Shown here: in pieces, positions 7,321-15,214 of the stretch
Layout of the letters: every line of letters begins with the position of its first letter
Numbering within the stretch: the stretch's first letter is position 1
From: an uncultured bacterium
GTDB taxonomy: Bacteria; Verrucomicrobiota; Kiritimatiellia; RFP12; UBA1067
Assembly (NCBI GenBank): GCA_902779075.1
Contig: CACZAK010000132.1
Coordinates: forward strand, 1-15,214
Length of the DNA stretch: 15,214 bases
Reading direction: 5' to 3'
Position numbers and translations under genes: made by a program
The notes under the pieces: generated by a model
What the model was told of the DNA's origin: nothing
Seen by the model: only the letters and a program-made list of their open reading frames with translations
The model's database searches: none

Positions 7321-10300
7321 AAACAGGGCGAAACACAGTATTCTGCGCGGCGATGCTTTTGGCCGCCATGGTGATAGCAAGTGACGCGGCCGTAGGGCGG
7401 TCGTCCGGCAGGTGTCCGTCTTTTCACTCGCCGGGCGACACGATCCGCATGGGCGAGCGAATCAAGGCGCTTGCCGACGTGGCGGGGGCGGATTGGCGCG
7501 AGATCGCCGAGCGGAATCGCACGACCGGGCTTCACGAGCTTGACGGCCGTCAGCTCAAGAGCGCCGTCCAGAAGAAGGCCGCGGCGTTCACCGGAACGGG
7601 CGCGCTTGACACGGGGAAGGTGCCGCTTGCCGAACTGGGCGAAATCACCGAGGCGGCGTTTCGCGGCGGATTCGAGACGGATGCGTACGGCTGGGCGCTC
7701 GTGAGGGGGCTCGCGCTGTCGGACGGGAAGGTGTCCGACCCGGTGACGGCGGCGAAGCTCCTGGCAGGGATCGACTGCGGTCTCGCCGGCGTGGTGCCGT
7801 GCGGCTGGAACGGCGAGACGGTCGCATACGCGCCGCGCTGGATCCTCTCGTCGTTCCAGACCGGAGACTACAAAACGACGCTCCCCGGCGGCGGGTATTT
7901 CGAGTCGTCGTGGTCGAACAGCATGGGGTCGTGTTCGTACGTTGTCAGGACGTCCGCAAAGAGGCTGGACTGCTGCATCAGGCTCCCATACGCCCTGAAC
8001 GTGTACAACGTGGCGGTCAACGGCGAGGACGTGGCTTCCACGACGGCGGATTTCACGTCGAGCTTCACAGCTGTGCCGGACAGGGACGGCGTGGCGCGGA
8101 TCGACATATACTACATCTGGGCGGGCGGCCCGAAGAAGGTGGCGAAAAAAGACGTTGGGCAGCCAGAATGCGTGGTGCTCTCGTTTGACGGCGACGGCGG
8201 CGAGCCGTCTCCGCTCAAGGCTGAAAAAGTAGAGATCGTGAAGGGGCTTTCGGGCGGTGCCGCGCATTTCGGGCGCGATTCGGTTCTTGAATACAAGGCC
8301 GACATGCCGGGATTCCTGACCCCCACGTCCGGGACCTTCAGGACGTGGATCCGGCAGGACGACACCATGGCGGGCTGCAACAACTGGCGGGACCGCGACC
8401 GGGATGAGAACGGCGACGTGTCGTGGTTCATCCATTCCGGCGTCGGGCAGCGCACACTCTTCTCGTCCGGTTCGTCGTTCATCCGCGCAGGGCTTCTCCT
8501 CCGCGGAAAAATGGGATCCGTACCCGGCGTCGAGAACTACTGGAATCGGCGTGTGCTGGGCGGCGAATGGCATTTTGTCGCGCTCAGCTACGATGCGGCG
8601 AGCGGAACGACTGTATGGTTCGTCGACGGCGAGGTAATGCGCTCCAATACCGCCGTCCGCGTGGATGTTCCGCTTGGCGGCACGTTCACGCTGGGAAGCG
8701 GCGGCGGAAGGTTGGGGATCGAGGGATGTCTCGACGAAGTGCGCTTTTCCCCCAAGGCGACCGACGTGGCGGAACTGCGGCGGGAATATCTCAAGTGGCA
8801 GCCGATCCGCTACGAGCTGCACGACTGGTCCGTTGCCGAGGGCGAGACGAAGTCTTTCCGCTTCCGTGCGCGCAACGAGAGCGGCGAAAAGATCGAGAAG
8901 ACGCTGAAGTTCTCCAACGGCGCGACCGTCGCGCTTTCGCTTGCGCCCGGGGAGCTGAAGGAGTTTGCCATCGATGTCAAGGGCGGGAAGCCGGGGCTTT
9001 TCACGTTGTGGCTGAACGCGGGCGAGGCGGACGCGCGGCAGTTCGAATGCATGTGTCTCGGCGGCGCGGCGCGTCCCCGCGCTGTTGCGGAGGACGGGGA
9101 TAAACGCAATGCCAGCGGTAAAATGACGCTCCTGGGCGAGTACGATTGCACCAAGGCGTATCCGGCGGATCGCGTGGCTCTCTGTGCGTCTGCGGTCGTC
9201 ACAAACGGCGGGCTCACGTATCTCGAATCGCGCGACTACCGCATGGCGGTTCCGCTTTCCGCCTACCGCTTTGCGATAAAGAACCAAGGCAAGCCGCATC
9301 TGGTCGAGCTTGATTACCCGGACGACAGAGTGCGCACCTTCCTGTTCGGCGTGTACCCCGAGAAGTGGGCGAGGCTCTACACGAAGACGATGGACTGCGC
9401 CGGGGTGATGACGGGGGGTGAATATCCGCTGTCAAACAGGATGCAGACGAAACGGCTTCTGTTCTGGCCGGACAGCGAGACGGTTTCCGTCGTCGTCCAG
9501 AACTACACCAACAAAGGCGCATTCAGGATGCCTCCGACGGCAGAGGGATTCCACGGGGACTATCCTGCCGCATGCGCGGCAGTGAGGCTCTACGAGCTGG
9601 ACGCGCTCCCGCCGGGGCCGGTGCAGGGTATGTCCCCCAAGACCCGCTCCGTAGCCGAGTGGGACGAGGATCCGACGATAGACGCCGACCTCACGTTTTC
9701 GCAGTCGTTCAACTACGACCGCGCCGACCTCGAGTTCTGGCGCGTCAAGTGGCAGCGAGTCATCGACTACATGCGGTGGAATTCAATGGATTCGTGGGTC
9801 ATCAAGGTCGTGAACTACGGTGGAGACGTTACGGCGATGGATGCCACTCTGCCGGAAGCCACGCTTGGATGGCAGGGGATGGGATACTCCAACGGACGCT
9901 GCCGAGGCTGGGCGGAGCTCGGCGCGGACATGCTTTCGCGCGAAGGGTTGGGGTTCTGGGTCAGGATCAACCACCGCGACATTGCGGGATGGTTCTCGCG
10001 GCTTGGCGGCGGCGACCCCGATGCTCCGGGGAAGACCATGGACATGCGCAATCCAGCGGTCCGAAAGGCGTATCTCCGGCTTGTTGCGGCGTATCGCGAC
10101 AAGTTCGGGCGTTATCCCGGCTTCAGGGGCGTGACGATGAACGAGTATCTGCAGGTGTTCTATCCGGGTGGCTGCGCGGAGATGGTGGAGTTCGCGAAGG
10201 AGTTGGGTTCGACCATCCGTGCGAAGGGCGGCGACGCAGAAGTCCAGATATGGTTGAGCGGAAGGATATACGAAAAGGCGAAGGTGCCGGACTGGGACGC

Positions 10301-11201
10301 GGAGCGCGTCTTCCGCGAGGCCGGGGTTGATGTCGCGGCGCTCTCGCGGATACCGGGGATCAGGGTCGTTCCGTGCGTGAGACCGGACTACTGCTGGACG
10401 CACAAGAGGGTTTCCGACGAGCCCTATCTGCCTGATTCGCCATCCTGGGCGAGACTCATGCGGGATGGCGGCATAGACTGCATCAACGTGTTCCGGCACT
10501 CGAACCTGGAGATATACCCGAACATGGGGAACTGGGAGGGCGGGGCGAATCCGTGGAAGACGGACTTTTGGTTGCCGACCTTCAACGTCGTGACGGGAGC
10601 GAGGGACTTCCAGTCGTATCCCACGCCCCATGCAAGGCCGCCATACACGCTCGATTCGGTCGCATCGCTCTTTGCGGACTGCGACGTGCAGGATTTCCAG
10701 ACCGGCTGGTGGGGCATAATGGAATGCGGCGAGCACGACGAGTGGCGCAGGTTCTTCGGGCAGTTCAGGCAGATACCGCGCGGGCCGTACGTCCTTGCGA
10801 AGGGGCCTGACGACCCTGTGGCCGCGAGGAGCGGCGCGGAGGGACATTATCTCGTCAACCGCGAACCGTATTCCGTGGTGGTTGACTACGTGGTGGATGG
10901 AAGGCGGGAGGAGGTCGAACTCGCCCAGCACGAGATCCGCTTCGTTCCCGGACGCGGTGCAAACGGCGCGGTCGAAGTGAAGGGGTTCCGGATCACGCCG
11001 GAGGAAAAGGCGGTCCATCTCGCGAATCTCGAAAAACTCGAATCGGCTGCGCGGGCGGACGCGAACAATGCGGTGCTTTCCGTCGCCGCGAAGGAGGCGC
11101 GCGCCGCGCTGGACCAGGGGCGCTACCACCAGTTTCGTGCACTGTTCCGTCTCGGCGAAGTCCGCCGGGCGCTGTATCCCAGACGGTTTTCCAACAGATA
11201 A
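7317..11201 (+). CDS. Second LamG-containing glycoside hydrolase-like paralogue
   Basis: The 1294-aa product (from ATG 7317) has a signal peptide (about residues 1-25). An N-terminal region of about 260 residues is absent from the upstream paralogue and contains a helical stretch and then a beta-rich part. Next come a LamG-like domain (about 290-490; GGEWHFVALSYDA, CLDEVRFSP), a beta-sandwich (495-590), a module opening LLGEYDCTKAYP (605-775) and a barrel region from about 785 (EFWRVKWQRVIDYMRW). Candidate catalytic residues match the first paralogue: Glu943 in VTMNEY and Glu1065 in RHSNLEIYP. About 50 residues present in the first protein after the Asn-Glu motif are missing here, and the protein ends after the helical segment without the C-terminal beta-rich domain. 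It is translationally coupled to the upstream gene by an ATGA overlap. The two probably arose by tandem duplication and now have different specificities. Substrate unknown; a secreted polysaccharide glycosidase is the best inference. Confidence 0.75.
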   Translation: MKTGRNTVFCAAMLLAAMVIASDAAVGRSSGRCPSFHSPGDTIRMGERIKALADVAGADWREIAERNRTTGLHELDGRQLKSAVQKKAAAFTGTGALDTGKVPLAELGEITEAAFRGGFETDAYGWALVRGLALSDGKVSDPVTAAKLLAGIDCGLAGVVPCGWNGETVAYAPRWILSSFQTGDYKTTLPGGGYFESSWSNSMGSCSYVVRTSAKRLDCCIRLPYALNVYNVAVNGEDVASTTADFTSSFTAVPDRDGVARIDIYYIWAGGPKKVAKKDVGQPECVVLSFDGDGGEPSPLKAEKVEIVKGLSGGAAHFGRDSVLEYKADMPGFLTPTSGTFRTWIRQDDTMAGCNNWRDRDRDENGDVSWFIHSGVGQRTLFSSGSSFIRAGLLLRGKMGSVPGVENYWNRRVLGGEWHFVALSYDAASGTTVWFVDGEVMRSNTAVRVDVPLGGTFTLGSGGGRLGIEGCLDEVRFSPKATDVAELRREYLKWQPIRYELHDWSVAEGETKSFRFRARNESGEKIEKTLKFSNGATVALSLAPGELKEFAIDVKGGKPGLFTLWLNAGEADARQFECMCLGGAARPRAVAEDGDKRNASGKMTLLGEYDCTKAYPADRVALCASAVVTNGGLTYLESRDYRMAVPLSAYRFAIKNQGKPHLVELDYPDDRVRTFLFGVYPEKWARLYTKTMDCAGVMTGGEYPLSNRMQTKRLLFWPDSETVSVVVQNYTNKGAFRMPPTAEGFHGDYPAACAAVRLYELDALPPGPVQGMSPKTRSVAEWDEDPTIDADLTFSQSFNYDRADLEFWRVKWQRVIDYMRWNSMDSWVIKVVNYGGDVTAMDATLPEATLGWQGMGYSNGRCRGWAELGADMLSREGLGFWVRINHRDIAGWFSRLGGGDPDAPGKTMDMRNPAVRKAYLRLVAAYRDKFGRYPGFRGVTMNEYLQVFYPGGCAEMVEFAKELGSTIRAKGGDAEVQIWLSGRIYEKAKVPDWDAERVFREAGVDVAALSRIPGIRVVPCVRPDYCWTHKRVSDEPYLPDSPSWARLMRDGGIDCINVFRHSNLEIYPNMGNWEGGANPWKTDFWLPTFNVVTGARDFQSYPTPHARPPYTLDSVASLFADCDVQDFQTGWWGIMECGEHDEWRRFFGQFRQIPRGPYVLAKGPDDPVAARSGAEGHYLVNREPYSVVVDYVVDGRREEVELAQHEIRFVPGRGANGAVEVKGFRITPEEKAVHLANLEKLESAARADANNAVLSVAAKEARAALDQGRYHQFRALFRLGEVRRALYPRRFSNR

Positions 11202-11234
11202 TTCTGACTCTCGGAGCAAAGGGAGTTACCGAAA

Positions 11235-11450
11235 ATGAAACGAGAACTGGCAATATTTCTTTCTGCGGGAGCGATGCTGTGTGCGGAAGTTGTAACAGCT
11301 CGCGACGCCGCTTTCGAGCGGGCTCCGTACATGGATGCGTCGCTGAGCATTGACGCGCGGCTTGACGACCTTGTCTCTCGGATGACGCTGGAAGAGAAGG
11401 TCGCGGTGCTTTCGACGATGACGGCGAAGTGTATCCGTCAAAGGAACTGA
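11235..11450 (+). pseudogene. GH3 glycosidase, N-terminal fragment before a frameshift
   Basis: The 71-codon ORF gives a signal peptide (about residues 1-23) and then PYMDASLSIDARLDDLVSRM followed by TLEEKVAVLS. This is the classic opening of periplasmic GH3 beta-glucosidases and beta-xylosidases. After Ser60 the frame turns to non-family sequence and stops at TGA 11448-11450. The family sequence resumes in the frame one base back, as DDGEVYPSKELKERY from about 11417. Restoring one base near 11415-11417 would join the two into a GH3 of about 777 residues. The start is supported by GGGAG nine bases upstream of ATG 11235. Either the gene is inactivated, or the deletion is a sequencing or assembly error. 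Confidence 0.75.
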
Positions 11451-13567
11451 AAGAGCGATATGCAAAATTCCCCGGGTGTGGGCTCTTCAGCTTTTTCCGC
11501 GCCGACTGGTATTCGGGACGCAACTGGAGCAACGGCCTTACGCCCGAGAAGATGATCGCCGCGCACAATGCCGTTCAGCGGTATGCGGTTGAAAACACGC
11601 GCCTCGGCATTCCGCTTGAAATCTGCGGCTGCCAGTTCCTCGGCGAGACTACCGTTCCGTCCGGGCTTGGTTGCGCGGCAATGTTCGACCGCGAGGCGCT
11701 CGCAGCTGGAACTGCGATGCGGCTTCGCGAACGCCGCACATATTCGCGCAGCTGGTACATAGGCCATCCCACGGCTGACCTCGCCCTTGATCCGCGCTGG
11801 AGCCGCGTCGAGCAGACGTTTGGCGAAGATCCGTATCTTTCGGCCGAGTACAATTTCATCCGCGCCAAGACAACGAAACAGATGGACGGACGGTTCGACA
11901 TGGCGCATTTCATCTGCCACGGAATAGGCGAAGGCGGGCGGATGTCGCTGCCCGCGCACGTCGGCGACAACGAGATATTCAATATCCACATGCGTCCGTT
12001 CGAATACGGCGTCAAAGGCGGTGCCGACTGCATCATGACGTGCTACAATTTGATCGACGGCGTGCCGGGGCTTCTGCGCGGCGACCTGGTGAACGGCTTT
12101 GTGCGCGGCAAGCTCGGCTACAAGGGTGTATTCATGGCCGATGCCGGCGCGATCGGTGCGTTGCCGTGGCAGGGCTTTGCAGCCGATCTCGGCGAGGCGG
12201 CGGCTCTGGCGGTGAAGAACGGAAACGATCTCTGCTGCTGGGAGGCGGACAATTATGCCAAGGGCCTTTCGTCGGCACTTGATCGCGGACTCGTTTCGAT
12301 GCGGGAGCTTGACGTTTCGGTGAAGCGGAGTCTTCGCGGGCGTTTCGCGCGCGGCCTTTTTGAGCATCCCTACATCGACCCCGCCGAGTGGGCCGCGAAG
12401 TACGGACGGCCGGAGGATGTCATAGGGTGTCGCGAAAACCGCGGCGTCGTGCTGAATATGGCGCGAAAGGCGATGACGCTTCTGGAGAACAGGAACGGAA
12501 CGCTGCCGTTCGATGCCAAGAAGATTAAGCGCCTCGCGGTGATCGGGCCAAACGCCGACAAGCCGGAGAACCAGCTGGGCGACTATACCGCGCCGCAGCG
12601 TCCCGGTCAGACGATAACGCCGCGTCTCGGCTTAGAGGTGCTTGGAAAGAAATTCGGTTTCGACGTCGTGTATGCGCGTGGCTGCAAGATACGGTCGATG
12701 AAGAAAGACGGCTTCGACGAGGCGATTGCCGCGGTGAAATCGGCAGATGCCGTGGTGGTGTGTCTTGGCGGGAGTTCCGTCCCCGACCAGGAGCTGACGC
12801 AGAACGAAGCGGGAACGGCCGTCGTGAAGCGCATTGCGACGGACAGCGAGCTTGACAAAGACGCAGGCGAGGGCTTTGACCGCGCCCATCTGCGTCTTGG
12901 AGGCGTGCAGCTTGAACTTCTCAAGGCGGTAAAGGCGCTCGGCAAACCTATCGTGACGATACTTATCATGGGTCGTCCGCTCGTATTGGACGAGGTTGCC
13001 GCGAATTCCGACGCGGTGCTGCTCGCGTGGTATCCCGGAACCGAGGGCGGCACGGCGATAGCGGAAACGGTGTTCGGGCTGAACAACCCCGGCGGGAAGC
13101 TGCCTGTGTCGTTTCCGCGCAGCGAAGGGGCGATTCCGTGCTACTACCATGCGCTTCGCGACAGGGGGAACTACGTCGATTGCGAAGGAAGCGCGGCATA
13201 TCCGTTCGGCTACGGACTTTCCTATACGACGTTCGAGGTATCGAAGCCGAGAATCGAGGGCAACATTGTTACCGTAGATGTCGTGAACACAGGCAAGATG
13301 CGTGGCGACGACGTGGTTCAGATGTACATTCATGATGTGAAGTTCACCGTTGCGCGTCCTGCGTGGGAACTTCGCGGATTCCAGCGTGTTACGCTTGAGC
13401 CGGGCGAGCGCAATACGGTCTCGTTCGAACTGACAGAGAAGGAACTCGGCTACTGGAATAGCAATGTCGAGTATGTCGTGGAGCCTGGCGACTTTAAGGT
13501 GGCGGTCTGGGACAGGTTCACGCCCTCGTTCGGCGCCGACCGCCAGGTAGTGTACACCGTCAAGTAG
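11429..13567 (+). CDS. GH3 beta-glycosidase, main body (frameshifted from its N-terminus)
   Basis: The frame begins at GTG 11429, but this is probably not a natural start: the true N-terminus, with signal peptide, lies in another frame at 11235. The 712 codons hold the GH3 N-terminal barrel (ENTRLGIPLEICG near residue 55; LALDPRWSRVEQTFGEDPYL). The nucleophile motif GVFMADAGAIG gives Asp238. The GH3 C-terminal alpha/beta domain (about 346-597) includes GEGFDRAHLRL, AWYPGTEGG and FGYGLSYTTFEV, and a C-terminal fibronectin-III-like domain ends the protein (about 605-700). Family members hydrolyse terminal beta-linked glucose, xylose or related sugars in the periplasm; the specificity here is not readable. 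The gap to the preceding glycosidase is 33 bases and to the next gene 20 bases, so it is co-operonic. If translated only from GTG 11429 it would lack export and part of the barrel. Family assignment is firm; activity is doubtful unless the frameshift is an artefact. Confidence 0.85.
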   Translation: MYPSKELKERYAKFPGCGLFSFFRADWYSGRNWSNGLTPEKMIAAHNAVQRYAVENTRLGIPLEICGCQFLGETTVPSGLGCAAMFDREALAAGTAMRLRERRTYSRSWYIGHPTADLALDPRWSRVEQTFGEDPYLSAEYNFIRAKTTKQMDGRFDMAHFICHGIGEGGRMSLPAHVGDNEIFNIHMRPFEYGVKGGADCIMTCYNLIDGVPGLLRGDLVNGFVRGKLGYKGVFMADAGAIGALPWQGFAADLGEAAALAVKNGNDLCCWEADNYAKGLSSALDRGLVSMRELDVSVKRSLRGRFARGLFEHPYIDPAEWAAKYGRPEDVIGCRENRGVVLNMARKAMTLLENRNGTLPFDAKKIKRLAVIGPNADKPENQLGDYTAPQRPGQTITPRLGLEVLGKKFGFDVVYARGCKIRSMKKDGFDEAIAAVKSADAVVVCLGGSSVPDQELTQNEAGTAVVKRIATDSELDKDAGEGFDRAHLRLGGVQLELLKAVKALGKPIVTILIMGRPLVLDEVAANSDAVLLAWYPGTEGGTAIAETVFGLNNPGGKLPVSFPRSEGAIPCYYHALRDRGNYVDCEGSAAYPFGYGLSYTTFEVSKPRIEGNIVTVDVVNTGKMRGDDVVQMYIHDVKFTVARPAWELRGFQRVTLEPGERNTVSFELTEKELGYWNSNVEYVVEPGDFKVAVWDRFTPSFGADRQVVYTVK

Positions 13568-13587
13568 AATTTGAAAGAATAAACATC

Positions 13588-15186
13588 ATGAAAATCAAAT
13601 CGTCTGTTCTCTTCCTCCTGTCTTCTGTCTTTCTTGCCTCGTGCGCCGTACGGGCGGCGGAAGATCCGCTGGCCGGCGAGCCGGAGGGCGAGCGCGTTGC
13701 GCTCTGGCCCGAGGGCAAGATCCCCGGCGTCGAGGAACACCAGTACAACAGTCCGTTCATCGAATGGTTCACGCCGTCAAACAAGACGACCGACGCCGTG
13801 CTGGTGCTGGCGCCAGGAGGCGGATACGAGCGTTGCTACTGGGCGATTGGCGGGCACCTGTCGCACGGTCTGCGAGACTTTCTGCTTGCCAAGGGTATGA
13901 CGGTGGTCCGCCTGCACTACAGGACGCCTCGCCCGAAGCTTGTGGAGAAGCACATCACGGCGTGGCAGGACGCGCAACGGGCGGTCCGCCTCGTCCGCGC
14001 CGGAGCCGCCGCGCACGGCGTCAGTCCCAATAAGATCGGATTCTACGGCTATTCCGCCGGCGGACACCTTACGCTGCTGATGGCGCTTTCGTCGCAGACG
14101 CAGACGTACGAGCCGATCGACGAGGTGGACGCGCTGCCGTGCAATGTGAACTGGGCCGCACCGGCGTATCCGGCATACGTCCTGACGGACAATGGCGAGA
14201 TCGCCCCGGAGTTCAAGTTTGACTCCGGGACGTGTCCGCTTTTCCTCATGCACGGCGATGCCGACAGTTTTTCGTCGATAGCAAGTGTCAAGGTCTATGA
14301 GAAACTGCATTCGATGCGTATTCCTGCCGAGATGCATGTCTTTGCGAAGCGCGACCACGATTTCAGGTCCATGGGATCGGCGAAGGGCGTGTTCACAACC
14401 TGGCATTCGCTTCTGTGGGAATGGCTCGTGCAGATGGGGATATGCAGGAACACGGACTGGATCGCAAAAGGGAAAGGCGCACTTGTCATGTCCTTCGACG
14501 ACAGGAACTTCGTTGCGTGGGAAAATGCAGCTCCTCTCTTCCGCAAGTGCGACGCACGCGTGACGTTCTTCTTTTGCGGCGTACTCGATGATCAGGCGAA
14601 GAAATCGCTCAGGTGGCTTTCGCACCACAATGGGCATTCAATCGGGCTTCACGGACTCGGACATCGAAATGCGGACTCGGCCGTGGCGTCGATGGGTGCC
14701 GTCGAGTATTGGACGAAGGAGATTGCGCCGCAGTTGGAAGCATGTCGTGCCGCAGGGTTGAATATAACGTCGTTCGCCTATCCGAACTGCCAATTCACCG
14801 GCGAGACCGATGAACTCTTCCGCACGAACGGATTCAAGCATGTGCGCGGCGGACTCCTTGATGTGACGCCATACGACCCGAAGGGCGAGAAGCGGGCGGG
14901 ATTAAGGCCCGTTCATACCGTTGACAAGGCGTTCATCCCTGCGAAGGAACTGCGGAATCGCTTCCGTCTCGACACGGCGCTTGTGGGCGAATCGTACAAC
15001 ACCGATATTGAGGACATCTTGAAGTGCGTCCGCCGCTGCGCGGAGCGCAACGAGGTGTTCGTTCTGACTTCGCACGGCATCGCCCCCGGAGCAAAGAGCA
15101 TAAACATGAAGACCGAATGGCTCGAGCGCATCCTTGCCACGGCGAAGGAATGCGGCGTAGCCGTCATCGGATTCGACGAACTGTGA
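13588..15186 (+). CDS. Lipoprotein: alpha/beta-hydrolase esterase fused to CE4 polysaccharide deacetylase
   Basis: The 532-aa product starts with a lipoprotein signal peptide; the lipobox LASC puts the acylated Cys at residue 19, predicting membrane anchoring. Residues about 35-290 are an alpha/beta hydrolase resembling acetyl-xylan or feruloyl esterases: LAPGGGYE (oxyanion-type loop), GYSAGGHL with Ser156, HGDAD with Asp226, and RDHDF with His257 as a plausible triad. Residues about 295-532 form a NodB-type polysaccharide deacetylase (CE4). They contain VMSFDDRN (Asp304, Asp305), a metal-binding HGLGH motif (His355, His359), FAYPN and LTSHG (His496). The usual Gly after the Asp pair is Arg306. 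Both halves would remove acyl groups from a polysaccharide, matching the glycosidases upstream. The gene lies 20 bases after GH3 with only a weak purine-rich site (GAAAGAA) and no visible promoter, so it is probably read from the operon transcript. Substrate not determinable; acetylated xylan is plausible. Confidence 0.85.
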   Translation: MKIKSSVLFLLSSVFLASCAVRAAEDPLAGEPEGERVALWPEGKIPGVEEHQYNSPFIEWFTPSNKTTDAVLVLAPGGGYERCYWAIGGHLSHGLRDFLLAKGMTVVRLHYRTPRPKLVEKHITAWQDAQRAVRLVRAGAAAHGVSPNKIGFYGYSAGGHLTLLMALSSQTQTYEPIDEVDALPCNVNWAAPAYPAYVLTDNGEIAPEFKFDSGTCPLFLMHGDADSFSSIASVKVYEKLHSMRIPAEMHVFAKRDHDFRSMGSAKGVFTTWHSLLWEWLVQMGICRNTDWIAKGKGALVMSFDDRNFVAWENAAPLFRKCDARVTFFFCGVLDDQAKKSLRWLSHHNGHSIGLHGLGHRNADSAVASMGAVEYWTKEIAPQLEACRAAGLNITSFAYPNCQFTGETDELFRTNGFKHVRGGLLDVTPYDPKGEKRAGLRPVHTVDKAFIPAKELRNRFRLDTALVGESYNTDIEDILKCVRRCAERNEVFVLTSHGIAPGAKSINMKTEWLERILATAKECGVAVIGFDEL

Positions 15187-15214
15187 TGCGTCCAGAATGA
15201 ATGGAAAAATCCGC

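Noticed and set aside
3301..7380. A 1359-codon open frame on the minus strand opposite the first large glycosidase
   Set aside because: It mirrors the codon phase of a GC-rich gene, its translation is Arg/Val/His-rich with no domain or signal peptide, and the + strand protein has clear LamG and barrel motifs.
7224..9299. A 691-codon minus-strand open frame opposite the second glycosidase
   Set aside because: Same composition artefact; no ribosome site or recognisable domain, and it spans the junction of two real + strand genes.
11415..11450. Programmed -1 ribosomal frameshifting in the GH3 gene
   Set aside because: No X-XXY-YYZ slippery heptamer is visible before the stop, and the family-like residues start well upstream of the stop, which fits a simple one-base deletion better.
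12852..12857. TTGACA-like hexamer inside the GH3 gene (also near 14921)
   Set aside because: They lie inside coding sequence and no matching TATAAT is found at a suitable distance.
15187..15214. Possible start of another gene (ATG at 15197 or 15201)
   Set aside because: Only 28 bases remain, there is no clear ribosome site, and the frame cannot be judged.

Overview
The window is a high-GC bacterial stretch with every supportable gene on the + strand and packed tightly: two 4-base stop/start overlaps and gaps of about 16 to 38 bases. The gene content is secreted carbohydrate-active enzymes with LamG-like domains, a very glycine-rich secreted protein and a GCKR/MurQ-like SIS protein. This suggests a polysaccharide-degrading member of the Verrucomicrobiota/Kiritimatiellota/Lentisphaerota group, perhaps from an animal gut. 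That assignment is inferred from gene style; no marker gene is present.

Layout. (1) Bases 3-848 hold the 3' part of a sugar-phosphate SIS-domain protein of the MurQ/glucokinase-regulator type. (2) Bases 845-1006 hold a coupled 53-codon ORF that looks like only the first residues (signal peptide plus start of the N-terminal domain) of a DUF4838-type secreted glycosidase, broken off by a stop. (3) Its last codons contain a textbook promoter, TTGACA-17 bp-TATAAT (984-1012). This drives a secreted 719-aa protein with two copies of a glycine-rich domain (1044-3203). (4) Two very large secreted paralogues follow (3220-7320 and 7317-11201). Each has a LamG-like domain, beta-sandwich modules and a TIM-barrel-like glycosidase region with conserved Asn-Glu and Asn-Leu-Glu motifs. 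I cannot assign them to a named GH family. (5) Bases 11235-13567 encode a GH3 beta-glycosidase split by a one-base frameshift near codon 61. (6) Bases 13588-15186 encode a lipoprotein fusing an alpha/beta-hydrolase esterase to a NodB/CE4 polysaccharide deacetylase.

Together the last four enzyme genes read as a polysaccharide-degradation operon. The large LamG glycosidases would bind and cleave the polymer, GH3 would remove terminal sugars, and the esterase-deacetylase would strip acyl groups. An acetylated hemicellulose such as xylan is a reasonable guess at the substrate, but the sequence does not prove it. No RNA genes, CRISPR arrays, transposases or clear terminators were seen. The most novel points are the unassigned paralogous glycosidase pair, the promoter placed inside a truncated gene, and the GH3 frameshift.
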